A DNA stretch of 25,323 bases from Oxalobacter formigenes (GCA_019424645.1 JAHYZB010000043.1:15468-40790); one strand, 5' to 3'. Counted from the stretch's first letter, positions 7,259 to 15,320 are shown. Numbers and translations: made by a program. Notes: generated from the letters alone by a model not told the origin.

Positions 7259-8242
7259 ATGAAAAAAGCCATACTGAACTATTTCGATATAAAAGACGGC
7301 CTTATCTTTATGTGCAGCGTGGCATTTACCACACTCGCCGGATACTGGCTGTTCGGAGTGAATGCCCTGATGTGGACATCGTTCTCGTCCATGTTCACCT
7401 ATTCGCTTTACGACGCCAGGCCCGATCGCAGTAATCATCTTTACGTTTTCTTTTTGATGATGATTATCATGCTCAACAACTATATCGGTTACTGGCTGCA
7501 ACTCTCCTGGCTGTTTTACGTTTATCTTTTCGGAGTCGCCTGTTTCTTCCACATCACCTACGGAAAAGATCCCGTGCTCGACCGTGCCGTCCGGTACATC
7601 ATCATGCTCTCGACCATCGGCACGACATTGACCAGCGTCTCATACGAACTTCCCGTCGGTTATCTGATCGGCACACTGACCGTTCTCGGCGTCCTTTTCG
7701 TCCTGCATCTGAAAAACTATGACTTTACCGCCTTCAGAAACGGCCTTTTTTCAAAAGAACTCTACACATCGGAAAAACATGCCATTCCGCGGGCATTCAT
7801 CTATAGCATCGGCATGCTCCTTTCCCTGCTCATTCCAGACTTTCTCCATCTGGGCAGGATTTACTGGGCTCCCCTTACCTTTGTCATGGTGTTGAACCCT
7901 AAAGCCGAACACGTTTTCAAAAATACAATCTTCCGTTTGGCCGGAAGTTTTCTATCTGTCATACTGCTGATGATCATGCTTGCCACCGGCTATAACGCGT
8001 CGGTCATCATTCTCGCTTCATTTTTTGTCATTTCATTTTTCCTGCCGACATTTCTCGACAAAAACCCGATACTGAGATCGTTCGGCGTGACATTTTTCGT
8101 GCTGGCAATGACCGAGATATCGCTTTACTGGAACGATCCGGTGTATTCGCCCTTGTTCGAACGTCTTTATGAAACACTGATCGGTGGCCTGCTCGCGATA
8201 ATAACCAGTATTGTCCTGAAAAAAATCAGGGCCATCCAATAA
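7259..8242 (+). CDS. Half-size FUSC family inner-membrane protein
   Basis: 327 residues with about ten hydrophobic segments in two groups (residues 12–150 and 178–320) around a short loop. The second group contains GRIYWAPLTFVMVLNP at 199–214, followed by a basic helix and another membrane hairpin, the hallmark of the FUSC (fusaric acid resistance) membrane domain. Full-size members such as the one at 15321–17357 have this unit plus a large cytosolic domain. This one lacks it. Related proteins are thought to export aromatic or organic acids, so an export role is inferred without a known substrate. No strong ribosome site precedes the ATG. It stands alone, convergent with the acetyltransferase gene. 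Confidence 0.75.
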   Translation: MKKAILNYFDIKDGLIFMCSVAFTTLAGYWLFGVNALMWTSFSSMFTYSLYDARPDRSNHLYVFFLMMIIMLNNYIGYWLQLSWLFYVYLFGVACFFHITYGKDPVLDRAVRYIIMLSTIGTTLTSVSYELPVGYLIGTLTVLGVLFVLHLKNYDFTAFRNGLFSKELYTSEKHAIPRAFIYSIGMLLSLLIPDFLHLGRIYWAPLTFVMVLNPKAEHVFKNTIFRLAGSFLSVILLMIMLATGYNASVIILASFFVISFFLPTFLDKNPILRSFGVTFFVLAMTEISLYWNDPVYSPLFERLYETLIGGLLAIITSIVLKKIRAIQ

Positions 8243-8243
8243 A

Positions 8244-8275
8244 AAGACATTTTATAAAAACGGTTTTATCGTCTT
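8244..8275. terminator. A/T-rich hairpin between convergent genes
   Basis: AAGAC (8244–8248) pairs with GTCTT (8271–8275), and inside it ATAAAA (8254–8259) pairs with TTTTAT (8264–8269) around ACGG. It starts directly after the FUSC stop and ends before the acetyltransferase stop on the other strand. It probably serves both genes, though the paired T tracts make it weaker than a classical terminator. Confidence 0.5.
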
Positions 8276-8293
8276 GCCATGAACGCAAGGGAT

Positions 8294-8836
8294 TCATTTT
8301 TCAGTTTTTTTAATCGAATACATATAATGCGTCACCATCCGGCCCATCACACTCCGGAAAGCCGTCCCGGTAATCTTCATGCCGTTTCGTCGTGCCACCG
8401 CACGCGATGGCATATTGTCCGCTCTGACAACGGAGTAAACCGTGTCGATACCCAGCGCGGCAAACGCATAATCCCGGCAGGCAATCACCGCTTCGGTCGC
8501 AAACCCCTGATGCCAGAAAGCCTTTTCAAACATGTATCCGATCTCGGGAAGCTCTTCATCGCCATAAACCTGCATCGAAATGCCCGCATGGCCGATCATC
8601 TTCCCTGTTTCCTTCAAAACGACAGCCCACATTCCGAAACCATCTACGGCATAACACTGGAATTGCCTTTTCAGCCATGAGCTGATCTCCTTGTCCGAAA
8701 AAACGCGCTCATAGGCATAAATCACTTCAGTATCCTGCAAAACCCTGCAAAGTCCGGGCAAATCATCATCGACCAGCTCTCGAAGCAGCAGTCTTTCGGT
8801 TTCAGCAATCACCCCGGGAACATTTTTTTCTGTCAT
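8294..8836 (-). CDS. GNAT family N-acetyltransferase (RimJ/RimL-like)
   Basis: 180 residues covering one complete GNAT domain. ETERLLLRELVDDDLPGLCR (residues 12–31) is the usual opening of the Acetyltransf_3 group. MWAVVLKETGKMIGHAGI (69–86) supplies the central strands. EIGYMFEKAFWHQGFATEAV (98–117) carries the acetyl-CoA pyrophosphate loop HQGFATEA. The end, SVVRADNMPSRAVARRNGMK, is the typical motif-B helix. By family, members acetylate ribosomal N-termini, amino groups of antibiotics or small metabolites. The substrate cannot be told from sequence. The ATG at 8836 is followed by a long complete domain. The gene is monocistronic and convergent with the FUSC gene. Confidence 0.88.
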   Translation of the reverse strand: MTEKNVPGVIAETERLLLRELVDDDLPGLCRVLQDTEVIYAYERVFSDKEISSWLKRQFQCYAVDGFGMWAVVLKETGKMIGHAGISMQVYGDEELPEIGYMFEKAFWHQGFATEAVIACRDYAFAALGIDTVYSVVRADNMPSRAVARRNGMKITGTAFRSVMGRMVTHYMYSIKKTEK

Positions 8837-8981
8837 GAGATAAAACGGTATGGCCTGTTTTCTGTCATATTAAAGGATAAAACCACCAGAATACAAAAAA
8901 ACGCCCCGCTTCATATCCGCATCAATCCATATTGAAAAATGGCGTTTCAACCCAATTTTCATTCTGAACCGATCATATAAC

Positions 8982-8999
8982 GACAGGATAATTCCTGTC
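8982..8999. promoter_or_regulatory. Perfect inverted repeat just upstream of the quinone reductase gene
   Basis: GACAGGA (8982–8988) and TCCTGTC (8993–8999) are perfect complements separated by TAAT. The repeat ends 13 bases before the start codon, adjoining the ribosome site AGAAAG. GATAAT (8987–8992) inside it could serve as a −10 element. It could be a repressor operator or a hairpin limiting translation. Confidence 0.5.
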
Positions 9000-9012
9000 A
9001 GAAAGAAAAAAC

Positions 9013-9615
9013 ATGAGCAAAATCCTGATTGTCAACGCGTCAAAAAACTTCGGCCATTCACAAGGCAAACTGAACGACTTCCTGACTGAAGTGGCAAAAG
9101 AAACCCTGACGTCACTGGGTCATGAAGTCAAGACCACCCGCATCGACGACGGTTACGATACGGCAGCGGAAGTCGAAAAATACCTCTGGGCCGATTCCGT
9201 CCTCTACCAGTTTCCGGCATGGTGGATGGAAGCCCCCTGGATCATGAAAAAATACGTCGACGAAGTCTTCACGGCAGGCCACGGCAAACTCTATGAAAGC
9301 GATGGACGTACCCGGAGCGACGCCAGCAAAAAATACGGTTCAGGCGGTCTCATCCAGGGCAAAAAATACATGTTTTCAATGACGTGGAACGCTCCATCCG
9401 AAGCTTTTTCGGAACCGGGACAGTTCTTCGAAGGAAAAGGCATAGATGCCGACCTTTTCCCGTTCCATAAAGCCAACCAGTTCCTCGGCATGAGCCCGTT
9501 ACCGACTTTCATGTGCAACGACGTCATGAAAGACCCGCAGATCGACCGGGACGTAATACGATACAAGGTTCATCTTGAAAAGAACTTTCCCAAAACAACA
9601 GGCAGCCCTGCATAA
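9013..9615 (+). CDS. mdaB: NAD(P)H:quinone reductase, MdaB type
   Basis: 200 residues, the normal length. Flavodoxin-like fold: first strand KILIVNASKNFGHSQGKLND (residues 3–22) with the phosphate-binding loop for FAD, then YLWADSVLYQFPAWWMEAPW (55–74) and MKKYVDEVFTAGHGKLYESD, both very characteristic of MdaB. GKKYMFSMTWNAPSEAF (about 115–131) and a C-terminal PTFMCNDVMKDPQID complete the family pattern. The enzyme reduces quinones with two electrons from NADPH in the cytosol, avoiding semiquinone radicals. The gene stands alone between the acetyltransferase and tspO, with a perfect palindrome in front of its ribosome site (8982–8999), so redox- or quinone-responsive control is plausible but unproven. 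Confidence 0.9.
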   Translation: MSKILIVNASKNFGHSQGKLNDFLTEVAKETLTSLGHEVKTTRIDDGYDTAAEVEKYLWADSVLYQFPAWWMEAPWIMKKYVDEVFTAGHGKLYESDGRTRSDASKKYGSGGLIQGKKYMFSMTWNAPSEAFSEPGQFFEGKGIDADLFPFHKANQFLGMSPLPTFMCNDVMKDPQIDRDVIRYKVHLEKNFPKTTGSPA

Positions 9616-9641
9616 CAAATATACCAGCTGCATCTGGAATA

Positions 9642-9680
9642 CCTTCACGCGAGCGGTCTTGCGGCCTGCTGGCGTGAAGG
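9642..9680. repeat. Long imperfect hairpin downstream of mdaB
   Basis: CCTTCACGC (9642–9650) pairs perfectly with GCGTGAAGG (9672–9680). The interior (AGCGGTC … GCCTGCT) is partly self-complementary, so nearly the whole 39 bases can fold into one stem. There is no T tract on either side. It could be a terminator working with Rho, a transcript-stabilising 3' hairpin or a REP-like repeat unit. Confidence 0.45.
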
Positions 9681-9762
9681 CCTGATTTATATCTGCAATT
9701 CACTGAACAGATACGCAAACCGGCATGTTACGGAACAGGTCTTCGACATTTGTCAGAAAAGA

Positions 9763-9791
9763 GTGAATCAAGTGAACTCATACTTGATCAC
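9763..9791. promoter_or_regulatory. Inverted repeat upstream of tspO
   Basis: ATCAAGT (9767–9773) and ACTTGAT (9782–9788) are perfect complements around eight bases. The match extends outward with one slipped base (GTGA … TCAC). It ends about 40 bases before the tspO start, a position typical of an operator overlapping a promoter. Confidence 0.4.
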
Positions 9792-9829
9792 ATCTCTTAA
9801 AAAGCAACGTCACTCATATCGAGGCCAAC

Positions 9830-10321
9830 ATGACTGTCCGGACACATTCATTTTCCTTTTCAGGCATTATCAAAATCATCATCCCCATTGTCGTCTGTCT
9901 TGTGGTAGGTTCTCTGGCAGGCTATCTTCAGCAAAGCGCTGTCCAGAACTGGTATCCGCACCTGAACAAACCCCTCCTGACCCCGCCCAACGCCATTTTC
10001 CCGATTGCATGGACAATTCTTTACGTGTTCATGGGCCTGTCCATCGGCCTGATCTACCTGACCGACAGCGACGAAAAACCCGCACTGCGCAACCTGTTCA
10101 TTTTCCAGTTATTCCTGAATTTTCTGTGGAGCATGATCTTTTTCGTCCGGCAGAACATTACGGGCGGCCTGATCTGTATCGTCCTGCTTGAATGGCTGAT
10201 CATCTGGTACGCCTTCAAGGCATGGCCCGTTAAAAAAATGTCGTCCATTCTCTTCTGGCCATACATCGCATGGGTCGGCTTCGCTACCTATCTGAACCTG
10301 TACATCTATCTCCACAACTAG
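9830..10321 (+). CDS. tspO: TspO/MBR family membrane protein
   Basis: 163 residues with five membrane segments (about 12–34, 55–78, 86–107, 110–130, 135–158). The family signature is clear: WYPHLNKPLLTPPNAIFPIA (41–60) followed by W61 and the LYVFMGLSIGL helix, then FQLFLNFLWSMIFFVRQ (92–108), and a final helix with PYIAWVGFATYLN. TspO binds tetrapyrroles and is tied to porphyrin, stress or redox responses. The substrate here is not determined. GAGG sits well before the ATG. The next gene starts 10 bases after the stop, so the two form an operon. An inverted repeat lies at 9763–9791. Confidence 0.92.
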   Translation: MTVRTHSFSFSGIIKIIIPIVVCLVVGSLAGYLQQSAVQNWYPHLNKPLLTPPNAIFPIAWTILYVFMGLSIGLIYLTDSDEKPALRNLFIFQLFLNFLWSMIFFVRQNITGGLICIVLLEWLIIWYAFKAWPVKKMSSILFWPYIAWVGFATYLNLYIYLHN

Positions 10322-10331
10322 CGGAAAATGG

Positions 10332-10991
10332 ATGGAAAAAGGAGCAAAAACCAAAGACCGGACGACATACCAAAGCATTCCCGAGACAGATTCTTTGGGG
10401 CGCAATGTTTTTTATGCCATAGCCCTGACTGTCGTAGCCGGATTCGTCGAAGTCACCGGCTATATGGACTGCGAAGGCCTCTATGCCTCGATCATGACCG
10501 GCAATACCGTCCAGCCTGGCATGAATTTCACCAATACCGACTGGGTCAAATTCGGACTGGTCGGCTATGCCATCGTCCTCTTTTTTGCCGCATGCAACAT
10601 TGCCAGCCTGATCCGGCGACACCTTGCCAACCCTGTCCGGGAACTGGTCATCATATCCGGCGTACTGGCGCTTGCCATGCAGGGCGAAAAAATTGCCCGT
10701 TTCAGCGGTGTATCCCTCAAGACACTTGTCGTGACCAACAATATCGTCAAATTCTCGGACACTTTCACCGGACGTTTCATATCACGCCGATTTCTGGAAA
10801 AGACCGGCCAGAAAATCCCTACCCTACCTGAAGCCGTATTGCCCGGAATATCCCGGCTGATCTATTCCATCGCCGCCGACATTGCCGCCATCGTAAACAG
10901 CCTGACACAGCTTACCCTGCTTGTTCCAGCCATCGTCATTCTTGTCGTCGCCGACGATCCGGGAAAATTGTCTGCACGCTCAAACCATTGA
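10332..10991 (+). CDS. DUF1275 (YoaK-like) membrane protein
   Basis: 219 residues. The opening membrane helix leads into AGFVEVTGYMDCEGLYASIM followed by TGNTV (about residues 36–60), the DUF1275 hallmark of a helix ending in a TGN motif. A second, weaker copy appears at LALAMQGEKIARFSGVSLKT and LVVTNNIVKFSDTFTG (about 112–147), as in the inverted two-half structure of the family. Four to six membrane segments are visible. Function is unknown in the family. It lies 10 bases after tspO, with no gap for a promoter. An ATG at 10328 opens a different frame and is a shadow. Aspartate in the first motif is replaced by glutamate, so this member is somewhat divergent. Confidence 0.75.
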   Translation: MEKGAKTKDRTTYQSIPETDSLGRNVFYAIALTVVAGFVEVTGYMDCEGLYASIMTGNTVQPGMNFTNTDWVKFGLVGYAIVLFFAACNIASLIRRHLANPVRELVIISGVLALAMQGEKIARFSGVSLKTLVVTNNIVKFSDTFTGRFISRRFLEKTGQKIPTLPEAVLPGISRLIYSIAADIAAIVNSLTQLTLLVPAIVILVVADDPGKLSARSNH

Positions 10992-11108
10992 CATGACAAA
11001 CTCGACAAATTCCAAAAAAAACATAAACTGTGCACCAAGGTATGTCATACTTTTAAACATGATTTTAAAAAGAATCTTTGATTTCCCAATTTTTGCGAGG
11101 AGAAAAAT

Positions 11109-11795
11109 ATGTCCGACGATATACTGACAGCCGTCGATGCCACCATCAAAAGCCGCAAATCCATTCGTGCATTCAAAAAAGACCCTGTCGATCCAAAACT
11201 GATCGAGCATATTCTGGAAGTCGCCTCGCGTGCGCCATCCGGCTCCAACATGCAGCCATGGAACGTTTACGTTTTGACCGGAAATGCCCTGAAGCGGGTT
11301 GTCGAAGCAGGATGCAAAGCCTTCGATAGCGGAAAAAAATATGAAGGTGAATACAAATATTATCCCGACACATTTTTCGAGCCTTACCTGTCGCGCCGCC
11401 GCCAAATGGGCTGGAGCATGTATGGCATACTCGGCATTGAAAAAGGCGAACATGAGAAAGCCCGTCTTCAGCAGAAACGGAATTACCTTTTCTTCGACGC
11501 TCCTGTAGGTCTCATATTTACCATGAACCGGGGTTTGCCTTTCGGCTGTTTCATCGAATACGGCATGTTCATGGACAACATCATGCTATCGGCAAAGAGT
11601 CACGGACTCGATACCTGTCCACAAGGAGGATGGAGTGACTACCACGAGGTTCTGCGCGAGGTCTTGCCCATCAAACCGGAAGAACTCGTTGTTGACGGAA
11701 TGGCACTCGGATACGCAGATACCGAAGCGGCCATCTTCAAACTGGAAACGGAACGCGTACCGGTTTCATCATTCACCCAATTTATTGATCAATAA
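11109..11795 (+). CDS. Nitroreductase family flavoprotein
   Basis: 228 residues. The FMN-binding opening is present: IKSRKSIRAFKKDPVD (residues 13–28), then a helix and SRAPSGSNMQPWNVYVLTGN (40–59), which hold FMN phosphate and ring in this family. FFDAPVGLIFTMNRGLP (about 137–153) and GLDTCPQGGWSDYHEVLREV (about 180–200) form the second flavin site and dimer contact. The C-terminal GYADTEAAIFKLETERVPV is the typical ending of the subgroup resembling YdjA/NfnB-like enzymes. The enzyme would use NAD(P)H to reduce nitro compounds, quinones or flavins in the cytosol. The start is set by GAGGAGA nine bases before the ATG. It ends convergently against the tetR gene, and its true substrate is unknown. 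Confidence 0.88.
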   Translation: MSDDILTAVDATIKSRKSIRAFKKDPVDPKLIEHILEVASRAPSGSNMQPWNVYVLTGNALKRVVEAGCKAFDSGKKYEGEYKYYPDTFFEPYLSRRRQMGWSMYGILGIEKGEHEKARLQQKRNYLFFDAPVGLIFTMNRGLPFGCFIEYGMFMDNIMLSAKSHGLDTCPQGGWSDYHEVLREVLPIKPEELVVDGMALGYADTEAAIFKLETERVPVSSFTQFIDQ

Positions 11796-11821
11796 AACAG
11801 TCAGCGAAAAAGTAAAAGCGT

Positions 11822-12505
11822 TCAGGCCTTTTTTTCTGCGTCGCAACCATATGCCGCCAGAAAAACCATGACGGCATGGTCGACGCTTTTTTGCATCTCT
11901 TCCCCTGATGGCGCTTTCGCCAGTTCAAAAAGACAGCGTTCGTACCATCTTGCATTCAACAGGCTGCGCAAATGCGTGGCCGCCACATACGCATCCATAT
12001 CGCGCCGAAGCTGGCCGTTTTTCATGGCCTTTTCCAGAAAAGCGGTTATCAGTTCGATTGTTTTCCCGGGGCCATGCTCATAGAAATAGCGCCCGACCTC
12101 CGGGCGGTACGATTCGGCAAGCAAAGCTCGCCTGACAGCGAGAACCTTCGGGGAATAAATGAAGGCAATGAATTTCTCGCCAAAACGTTTCAAAATACCT
12201 TCAATATCGTCGTCAGGTCGTTCCAGTTCCAGAAAAGCTTCTGAAGCCTTCTGTCTCGAGTCATCCATAATGGCAGGCTCTTCCAGAAAAGACGAAATCG
12301 TGTCGTTCTTGTCCAGAGCGACACGACGGACGACTTCCAGAAAAATCGCTTCCTTGGAAGGGAAATAACTGTACAGAGTCATTTTCGAACCACCCAGTCG
12401 GGAAGCGATCGCATTCATGGAGGCATTATGAAATCCCATATCCCTGAAAACAGCCGTTGCCGCCTCCAGAATCGCCTCACGTTTCTCTTCCGTTCTCTTT
12501 CTCAT
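11822..12505 (-). CDS. TetR/AcrR family repressor, likely controlling the emrAB–FUSC operon
   Basis: 227 residues from ATG 12505. The frame can be extended six codons to a TTG, but the ATG has GGGA upstream and begins with the typical basic MRKRTEEKREAILEAA. The HTH lies at about residues 5–55: ATAVFRDMGFHNASMNAIAS and GGSKMTLYSYFPSKEAIFLE. The C-terminal domain (about 90–220) with RRALLAESYRPEVGRYFYEH resembles the AefR-like ligand-binding fold. The gene is transcribed away from emrA, and the 177-base gap carries repeated half-sites over an emrA promoter, so repression of its own gene and of the efflux operon is the natural inference. The effector would be a pump substrate, unknown. Confidence 0.88.
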   Translation of the reverse strand: MRKRTEEKREAILEAATAVFRDMGFHNASMNAIASRLGGSKMTLYSYFPSKEAIFLEVVRRVALDKNDTISSFLEEPAIMDDSRQKASEAFLELERPDDDIEGILKRFGEKFIAFIYSPKVLAVRRALLAESYRPEVGRYFYEHGPGKTIELITAFLEKAMKNGQLRRDMDAYVAATHLRSLLNARWYERCLFELAKAPSGEEMQKSVDHAVMVFLAAYGCDAEKKA

Positions 12506-12530
12506 CAGTTTTCCCGAAAACAACTGTTAC

Positions 12531-12582
12531 AAACTATACCAGCCGGTACAGTTTACATAAAATGGACTGCGTAGTACAGTTT
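12531..12582 (+). promoter_or_regulatory. emrA promoter with overlapping TetR-type operator half-sites
   Basis: A −35 TTTACA (12552–12557) and −10 TACAGT (12575–12580) are 17 bases apart and face emrA. An inverted repeat, AAACTATACC (12531–12540) and GGTACAGTTT (12545–12554), has one mismatch and touches the −35. A second copy of GTACAGTTT (12574–12582) covers the −10. On the other strand TATAGT (12537 to 12532) could be the −10 of the repressor gene. The layout suggests one repressor controlling both directions. Confidence 0.65.
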
Positions 12583-12682
12583 GGGAAAATTCATGTCAGA
12601 AATAAAATTTCGTTTCCTCACCGGTTTCTGCATAGAATAGCGGGTTACGCAATGATACAAAAAATGTTTGTTAAGGAAAAAA

Positions 12683-13651
12683 ATGGATTCGGAAACATCG
12701 CAGACCATCGATAAACCCTCAAAAAAACCGGATTCCCCTCGTGCCAGACGCCTCAAAATCCTGGCTGCCGTCGTTGTCTTCACCGGCATCGTTTACGGCG
12801 CCTACTGGTATTTTTATGCCTCGAACTTCGTTTCGACCGACAACGCCTATACGGCAACCGAGGTCGCCCAGGTCACATCCGCCGTTTCCGGCATCATCAA
12901 GGAAGTCAATGTCGTCGACACACAATCCGTCAAAAAAGGAGACATCCTCGTTGTGATCGACGAAACAGACGCAAAACTTGCCTTAAATCAGGCTGAAGCC
13001 GATTGTGCGAAGGCAAGAGCGGAACTGGCCTCGGCAGAATCCGATTACAAACGTGCCGTCGTCGATCTCAAACGGCGCAACGCCCTGATTGCCATCGGAG
13101 CCGTTTCCGGTGACGAACTGACAAAAACCGAAAATGCCCATACATCCAGTGCCGCAGCCATAGAGTCAGCCAAAGCCGCCATCGCCCAGGCTACGGCACG
13201 GATCGATCAGGCCAAAGTCGATCTCTCACGCACGCTCATCCGTGCTCCCGTTGACGGTACCGTTGCCAAACGGACCGTACAAGCCGGACAGAAAATACCT
13301 GCCGACGCCCAGCTGCTGGTCGTCGTTCCCGTGCAAGACATGCATGTGGACGCCAACTTCAAGGAAGGTCAACTTGAAAAGGTCCGCACCGGACAGAAAG
13401 CGGAACTCTATTCAGACCTGTATGGCAAATCGGTCATCTATCACGGCACAGTCGAAGGTTTTTCAGGCGGAACGGGTTCCGCGTTTGCGCTAATCCCGGC
13501 CCAGAACGCGACAGGCAACTGGATCAAAGTCGTCCAGCGTCTCCCGACACGAATCCGGCTCGATCCGGAGGAACTGAAAGCCAATCCGCTGCAAGTCGGG
13601 CTTTCGATGACCGTCACAATCGACACAAGAGAAAAGGCATTGGATAAATAA
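12683..13651 (+). CDS. emrA: EmrA/HlyD family periplasmic adaptor
   Basis: 322 residues. The ATG at 12683 has AAGGA seven bases upstream. A TTG five codons earlier is unlikely. One N-terminal membrane helix (about 24–43, KILAAVVVFTGIVYGAYWYF) is followed by STDNAYTATEVAQVTSAVSG, the lipoyl/biotinyl-like half, an alpha-hairpin with long coiled-coil character (about 95–185, KARAELASAESDYKRAVVDL), and the returning half RTLIRAPVDGTVAKRTVQAG. The C-terminal beta domain contains VDANFKEGQLEKVRTGQKAE and ends after PLQVGLSMTVTIDTRE. The protein bridges an inner-membrane pump to an outer-membrane channel. The next gene is emrB, 15 bases on. No TolC-like gene is present here, so the outer channel must be encoded elsewhere. 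Confidence 0.92.
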   Translation: MDSETSQTIDKPSKKPDSPRARRLKILAAVVVFTGIVYGAYWYFYASNFVSTDNAYTATEVAQVTSAVSGIIKEVNVVDTQSVKKGDILVVIDETDAKLALNQAEADCAKARAELASAESDYKRAVVDLKRRNALIAIGAVSGDELTKTENAHTSSAAAIESAKAAIAQATARIDQAKVDLSRTLIRAPVDGTVAKRTVQAGQKIPADAQLLVVVPVQDMHVDANFKEGQLEKVRTGQKAELYSDLYGKSVIYHGTVEGFSGGTGSAFALIPAQNATGNWIKVVQRLPTRIRLDPEELKANPLQVGLSMTVTIDTREKALDK

Positions 13652-13666
13652 TCCGGAATCATTAAC

Positions 13667-15226
13667 ATGGCAACCAGCACCCCCATGCCGTCGATGCCGG
13701 CCTTGAACACGGGAAATGACAAACCCCTGCAAGGCAATATGCTTTGGTTCGTCGCCATCCTTCTCTCCTGTGCAAACTTCATCGCCGTACTGGACATGAC
13801 GATCGCCAACGTCTCCGTTTCCAGCATTGCGGGCAACCTTGGCGTCACGACCAGCCAGGGGACATGGGTCATCACTTCATACGCCGTTGCCGAAGCTATT
13901 ACCGTCCCCCTGACCGGCTGGCTGGCCGCCCGTTTCGGAGCCGTCAAGGTATTCTGTATTGCCATGGCGTGTTTCGGCATCTGTTCGGCCATATGCGGCT
14001 TTGCCAACTCACTGGCCTTTCTGATCGTCGGCCGTATTCTTCAGGGATTGTCCGGCGGCCCCATGATGCCGTTGACACAAACCCTGCTCTTGCGCATATT
14101 CCCTCGTGAAAAAGCGATGGCAGCCAACGGCCTGTGGGCCATGACGACCCTGACAGCCCCGGTTATCGGCCCGATCCTCGGTGGCTACATCTGCGACAAC
14201 TATCACTGGTCGTGGATTTTCTATATCAATGTCCCTATCGCACTCGTCTGCAGTTATCTGGCATGGCAACTGTTGAAGCGTTTCGAACGCGGGCTGGTCC
14301 GCTCCCCGATCGACGTCATCGGCCTCGTCCTGATGATCGTCTGGATCGGCGCACTCCAGCTCATGCTCGATGAAGGAAAAGACCTTGACTGGTTCTCTTC
14401 AAATTACATTGTCGCGCTTGCCATCATTGCCTTCATCGGTTTCATTGCCTTCCTCATCTGGGAACTGGGGGAGAAACACCCCATTGTCGATCTCTCCGTC
14501 TTCCGGCACAGGGGCTATGCCGTCTGCGTCTTTACCATCAGCCTTGCCTTTGGCGGTTTTTTTGCCGCCAACGTCATCACTCCCCTCTGGCTACAGAACT
14601 TCATGAACTACACCCCGACATGGTCAGGAGAAACGACGGCATGGAGTGGCGTGACAGCCTTTCTGGTTGCCCCGCTGGCGGCATACTGGGCACGAAAAAC
14701 CGATCCGCGACGGCTCATTTTTTGTGGTCTCTTATGGCTTGGGCTAACCACATTTTCACGATGTTTTTTAAACACGGATGCATCCTACTGGTGGATTGCA
14801 CTTCCCATTCTGTTAATGGGACTGGGGAGTCCATTCTTTTTCGTTCCCTTAATAGGACTTGCCCTGTTGAACGTCAATGAAGATGAAACCGCCTCTGCGG
14901 CAGGACTGATGACTTTCCTGCGAACCCTCTCAGGCGCATTTGCCACCTCACTGGTCAATACTTCCTGGGAAGACAAAATAAACTACAATCATGCCGAACT
15001 GGCAGGGCTTGTCGATCGGGGTGGCGAATACTTGAGGCAACTGACCGATAGTGGACTCTCCACTGAAACGGCCCGGGGGATGATCAACAACGTCGTCACC
15101 AACCAGAGCGCCATGCTCGCGACCAATCAGGTCATGATGGTCGTCAGCATCTGTCTCATTCTGTCTGCCTTTTCCATCTGGCTGGCGCCACGGGAAGGCA
15201 GGAAAACGCAAAGCGTCGATAAATAA
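13667..15226 (+). CDS. emrB: EmrB/QacA-type MFS drug:proton antiporter (DHA2)
   Basis: 519 residues with 14 hydrophobic segments, as in DHA2 transporters. LDMTIANVSVSSIAGNLGVT (42–61) is the family motif in helix 1. TSQGTWVITSYAVAEAITVP and GWLAARFGAVKVF follow, then the antiporter motif region LTAPVIGPILGGYICDNYHW. The later part has FFFVPLIGLALLNVNEDETA and a long periplasmic or cytosolic loop near residues 430–490. It exports hydrophobic compounds in exchange for protons, in complex with the adaptor encoded just upstream. The start ATG follows the emrA stop by 15 bases with GGAATC ahead. A small perfect hairpin (CGCTTT/AAAGCG, 15228–15246) lies right after the stop but lacks a T tract, so transcription may continue into the FUSC gene. 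Confidence 0.93.
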   Translation: MATSTPMPSMPALNTGNDKPLQGNMLWFVAILLSCANFIAVLDMTIANVSVSSIAGNLGVTTSQGTWVITSYAVAEAITVPLTGWLAARFGAVKVFCIAMACFGICSAICGFANSLAFLIVGRILQGLSGGPMMPLTQTLLLRIFPREKAMAANGLWAMTTLTAPVIGPILGGYICDNYHWSWIFYINVPIALVCSYLAWQLLKRFERGLVRSPIDVIGLVLMIVWIGALQLMLDEGKDLDWFSSNYIVALAIIAFIGFIAFLIWELGEKHPIVDLSVFRHRGYAVCVFTISLAFGGFFAANVITPLWLQNFMNYTPTWSGETTAWSGVTAFLVAPLAAYWARKTDPRRLIFCGLLWLGLTTFSRCFLNTDASYWWIALPILLMGLGSPFFFVPLIGLALLNVNEDETASAAGLMTFLRTLSGAFATSLVNTSWEDKINYNHAELAGLVDRGGEYLRQLTDSGLSTETARGMINNVVTNQSAMLATNQVMMVVSICLILSAFSIWLAPREGRKTQSVDK

Positions 15227-15320
15227 ACGCTTTACCTTTCAAAGCGGACACAGGATAAAAACCTGACCAGGTCATTCTTTGTGCATTCCGTTAACCCAAT
15301 GCGTAATGCAGGAGGAAAGC

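Noticed and set aside
10328..10831. 167-residue plus-strand frame overlapping the DUF1275 gene
   Set aside because: It is rich in Arg, Cys, His and Pro and is the +1 shadow of a membrane-protein gene whose motifs are recognised.
13441..14007. 188-residue minus-strand frame opposite emrA/emrB
   Set aside because: Antisense to two clearly recognised genes; the open frame follows from their codon bias.
15228..15246. Hairpin after emrB as an operon terminator
   Set aside because: The six-base stem is perfect but has no T tract after it, and an ideal ribosome site for the FUSC gene follows, so it is not called as a terminator.
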